Part shown: piece after piece, positions 63,693 to 64,000 of the stretch
How positions within the stretch are numbered: position 1 is the stretch's first letter
How the letters are laid out: every line of letters begins with the position of its first letter
Assembly: GCF_035956715.1 (NCBI RefSeq)
Contig: NZ_CP108381.1
Span: 2,356,001-2,420,000, forward strand
Source: Nocardia sp. NBC_01329
GTDB lineage: Bacteria > Actinomycetota > Actinomycetes > Mycobacteriales > Mycobacteriaceae
Reading direction: 5' to 3'
Length of the DNA: 64,000 bases
The notes under the pieces: generated by a model
The model's database searches: none
What the model saw: the letters and a program-made list of their open reading frames with translations, nothing else
What the model was told of the DNA's origin: nothing
Program-made: the position numbers and the translations under genes

Positions 63693-64000
63693 ATGAGCAC
63701 AAATCATGCCTTATCGGTCATCATCGGCGGCGCCTCCGGAATCGGCTGGGCGACATCGTCATCATCGCCGACCTCGACGGCGACGCCGCGCAGACCCGTG
63801 CTACCGAACTCGGCCGACCCGCGAGCGGCCACTGCGTACAGGTCACCGACGAGAACAGCATGCGCGCCCTCTTCGACACCGTCACCGCGCAGCACGGCCC
63901 CGTCGACACCGTCGTCGACTGCGCCGGAATATCCCGGCCCGGCACCCTCGCCGACTTGTCCCTTGACGACTGGAAAGCCACCGTCGATGTATGCCTCACC
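63693..64000 (+). pseudogene. Short-chain dehydrogenase with internal deletion, runs off window
   Basis: A good start (ATG 63693 after GGAGG) opens STNHALSVIIGGASGIGWAT, the cofactor loop. The reading frame then changes near 63752, where about a dozen expected codons are missing, and continues as DIVIIADLDGDAAQTRATEL, DEN-SMRALFDTVTAQHG and VVDCAGISRPGTLADLSLDD in a second frame. The deletion removes helix alpha-B and shifts the frame, so the gene is dead as written. It lies 87 bases from the IS630-type element. Confidence 0.75.

Overview
The window is high-GC actinobacterial DNA with frequent GTG and TTG starts. A furA-katG pair, a very large multimodular NRPS, a maltokinase-cap protein, HdeD-like and TerC membrane proteins and several TetR regulators together suggest Nocardia or a close relative in the Nocardiaceae. 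This is an inference from gene content; no rRNA or tRNA gene is visible.

Region 1 (1-1035, minus): a VOC-family protein cut by the window edge and a translationally coupled DinB-like protein. Region 2 (about 1580-7550): a compact mobile island. A tyrosine integrase, an XRE-type regulator and a zinc-knuckle protein with an integrase-like but apparently inactive C-terminus overlap one another. Next comes a reverse transcriptase fused to an N-terminal excisionase-type HTH; a long perfect inverted repeat covers its ribosome-binding site. Convergent to it is a protein with a canonical HEPN R-N-x3-H motif. The RT and HEPN genes are less GC-rich than their surroundings. This is the best candidate in the window for an undescribed system, plausibly phage defence.

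Region 3 (7817-30103, minus): a natural-product locus with a 6069-residue five-module NRPS (C-A-T-E / C-A-T / C-A-T / C-A-T / C-A-T-TE), a cytochrome P450 lacking the ExxR arginine, and an acyl-CoA oxidase-like flavoprotein. Module 2 lacks an epimerase although the next C domain is of the D-accepting type. Region 4 (31049-44063): chromosomal-type genes: a BrnT/BrnA-like toxin-antitoxin pair, a small secreted protein, furA-katG, a TetR/SDR divergon with two matching operators, HdeD-like and TerC-like membrane proteins, a glycine-rich secreted protein, and a maltokinase-cap protein. A divergent coiled-coil/tyrosine-recombinase pair, with large palindromes between its genes, closes the region. 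Region 5 (44205-47237, minus): a four-gene operon tetR-SDR-ABC ATPase-ABC permease, mostly coupled by 4-base overlaps.

Region 6 (47693-59351): an 11.66-kb Tn3-family structure flanked by a 5-bp duplication GTGCG. It appears to be two related transposons fused end to end and moved as one. Each half has its own TnpA (the second broken by two frameshifts), its own TnpI-like tyrosine recombinase and its own recombination site with a 7-bp spacer; passengers include a methyltransferase and a DUF6985 protein. The joint carries the inner parts of both transposon ends without their outer termini. Region 7 (59352-64000): degraded sequence, an unknown gene, a lone Tn3-type end, an APH-family kinase, a complete IS630-family element and a broken SDR gene.
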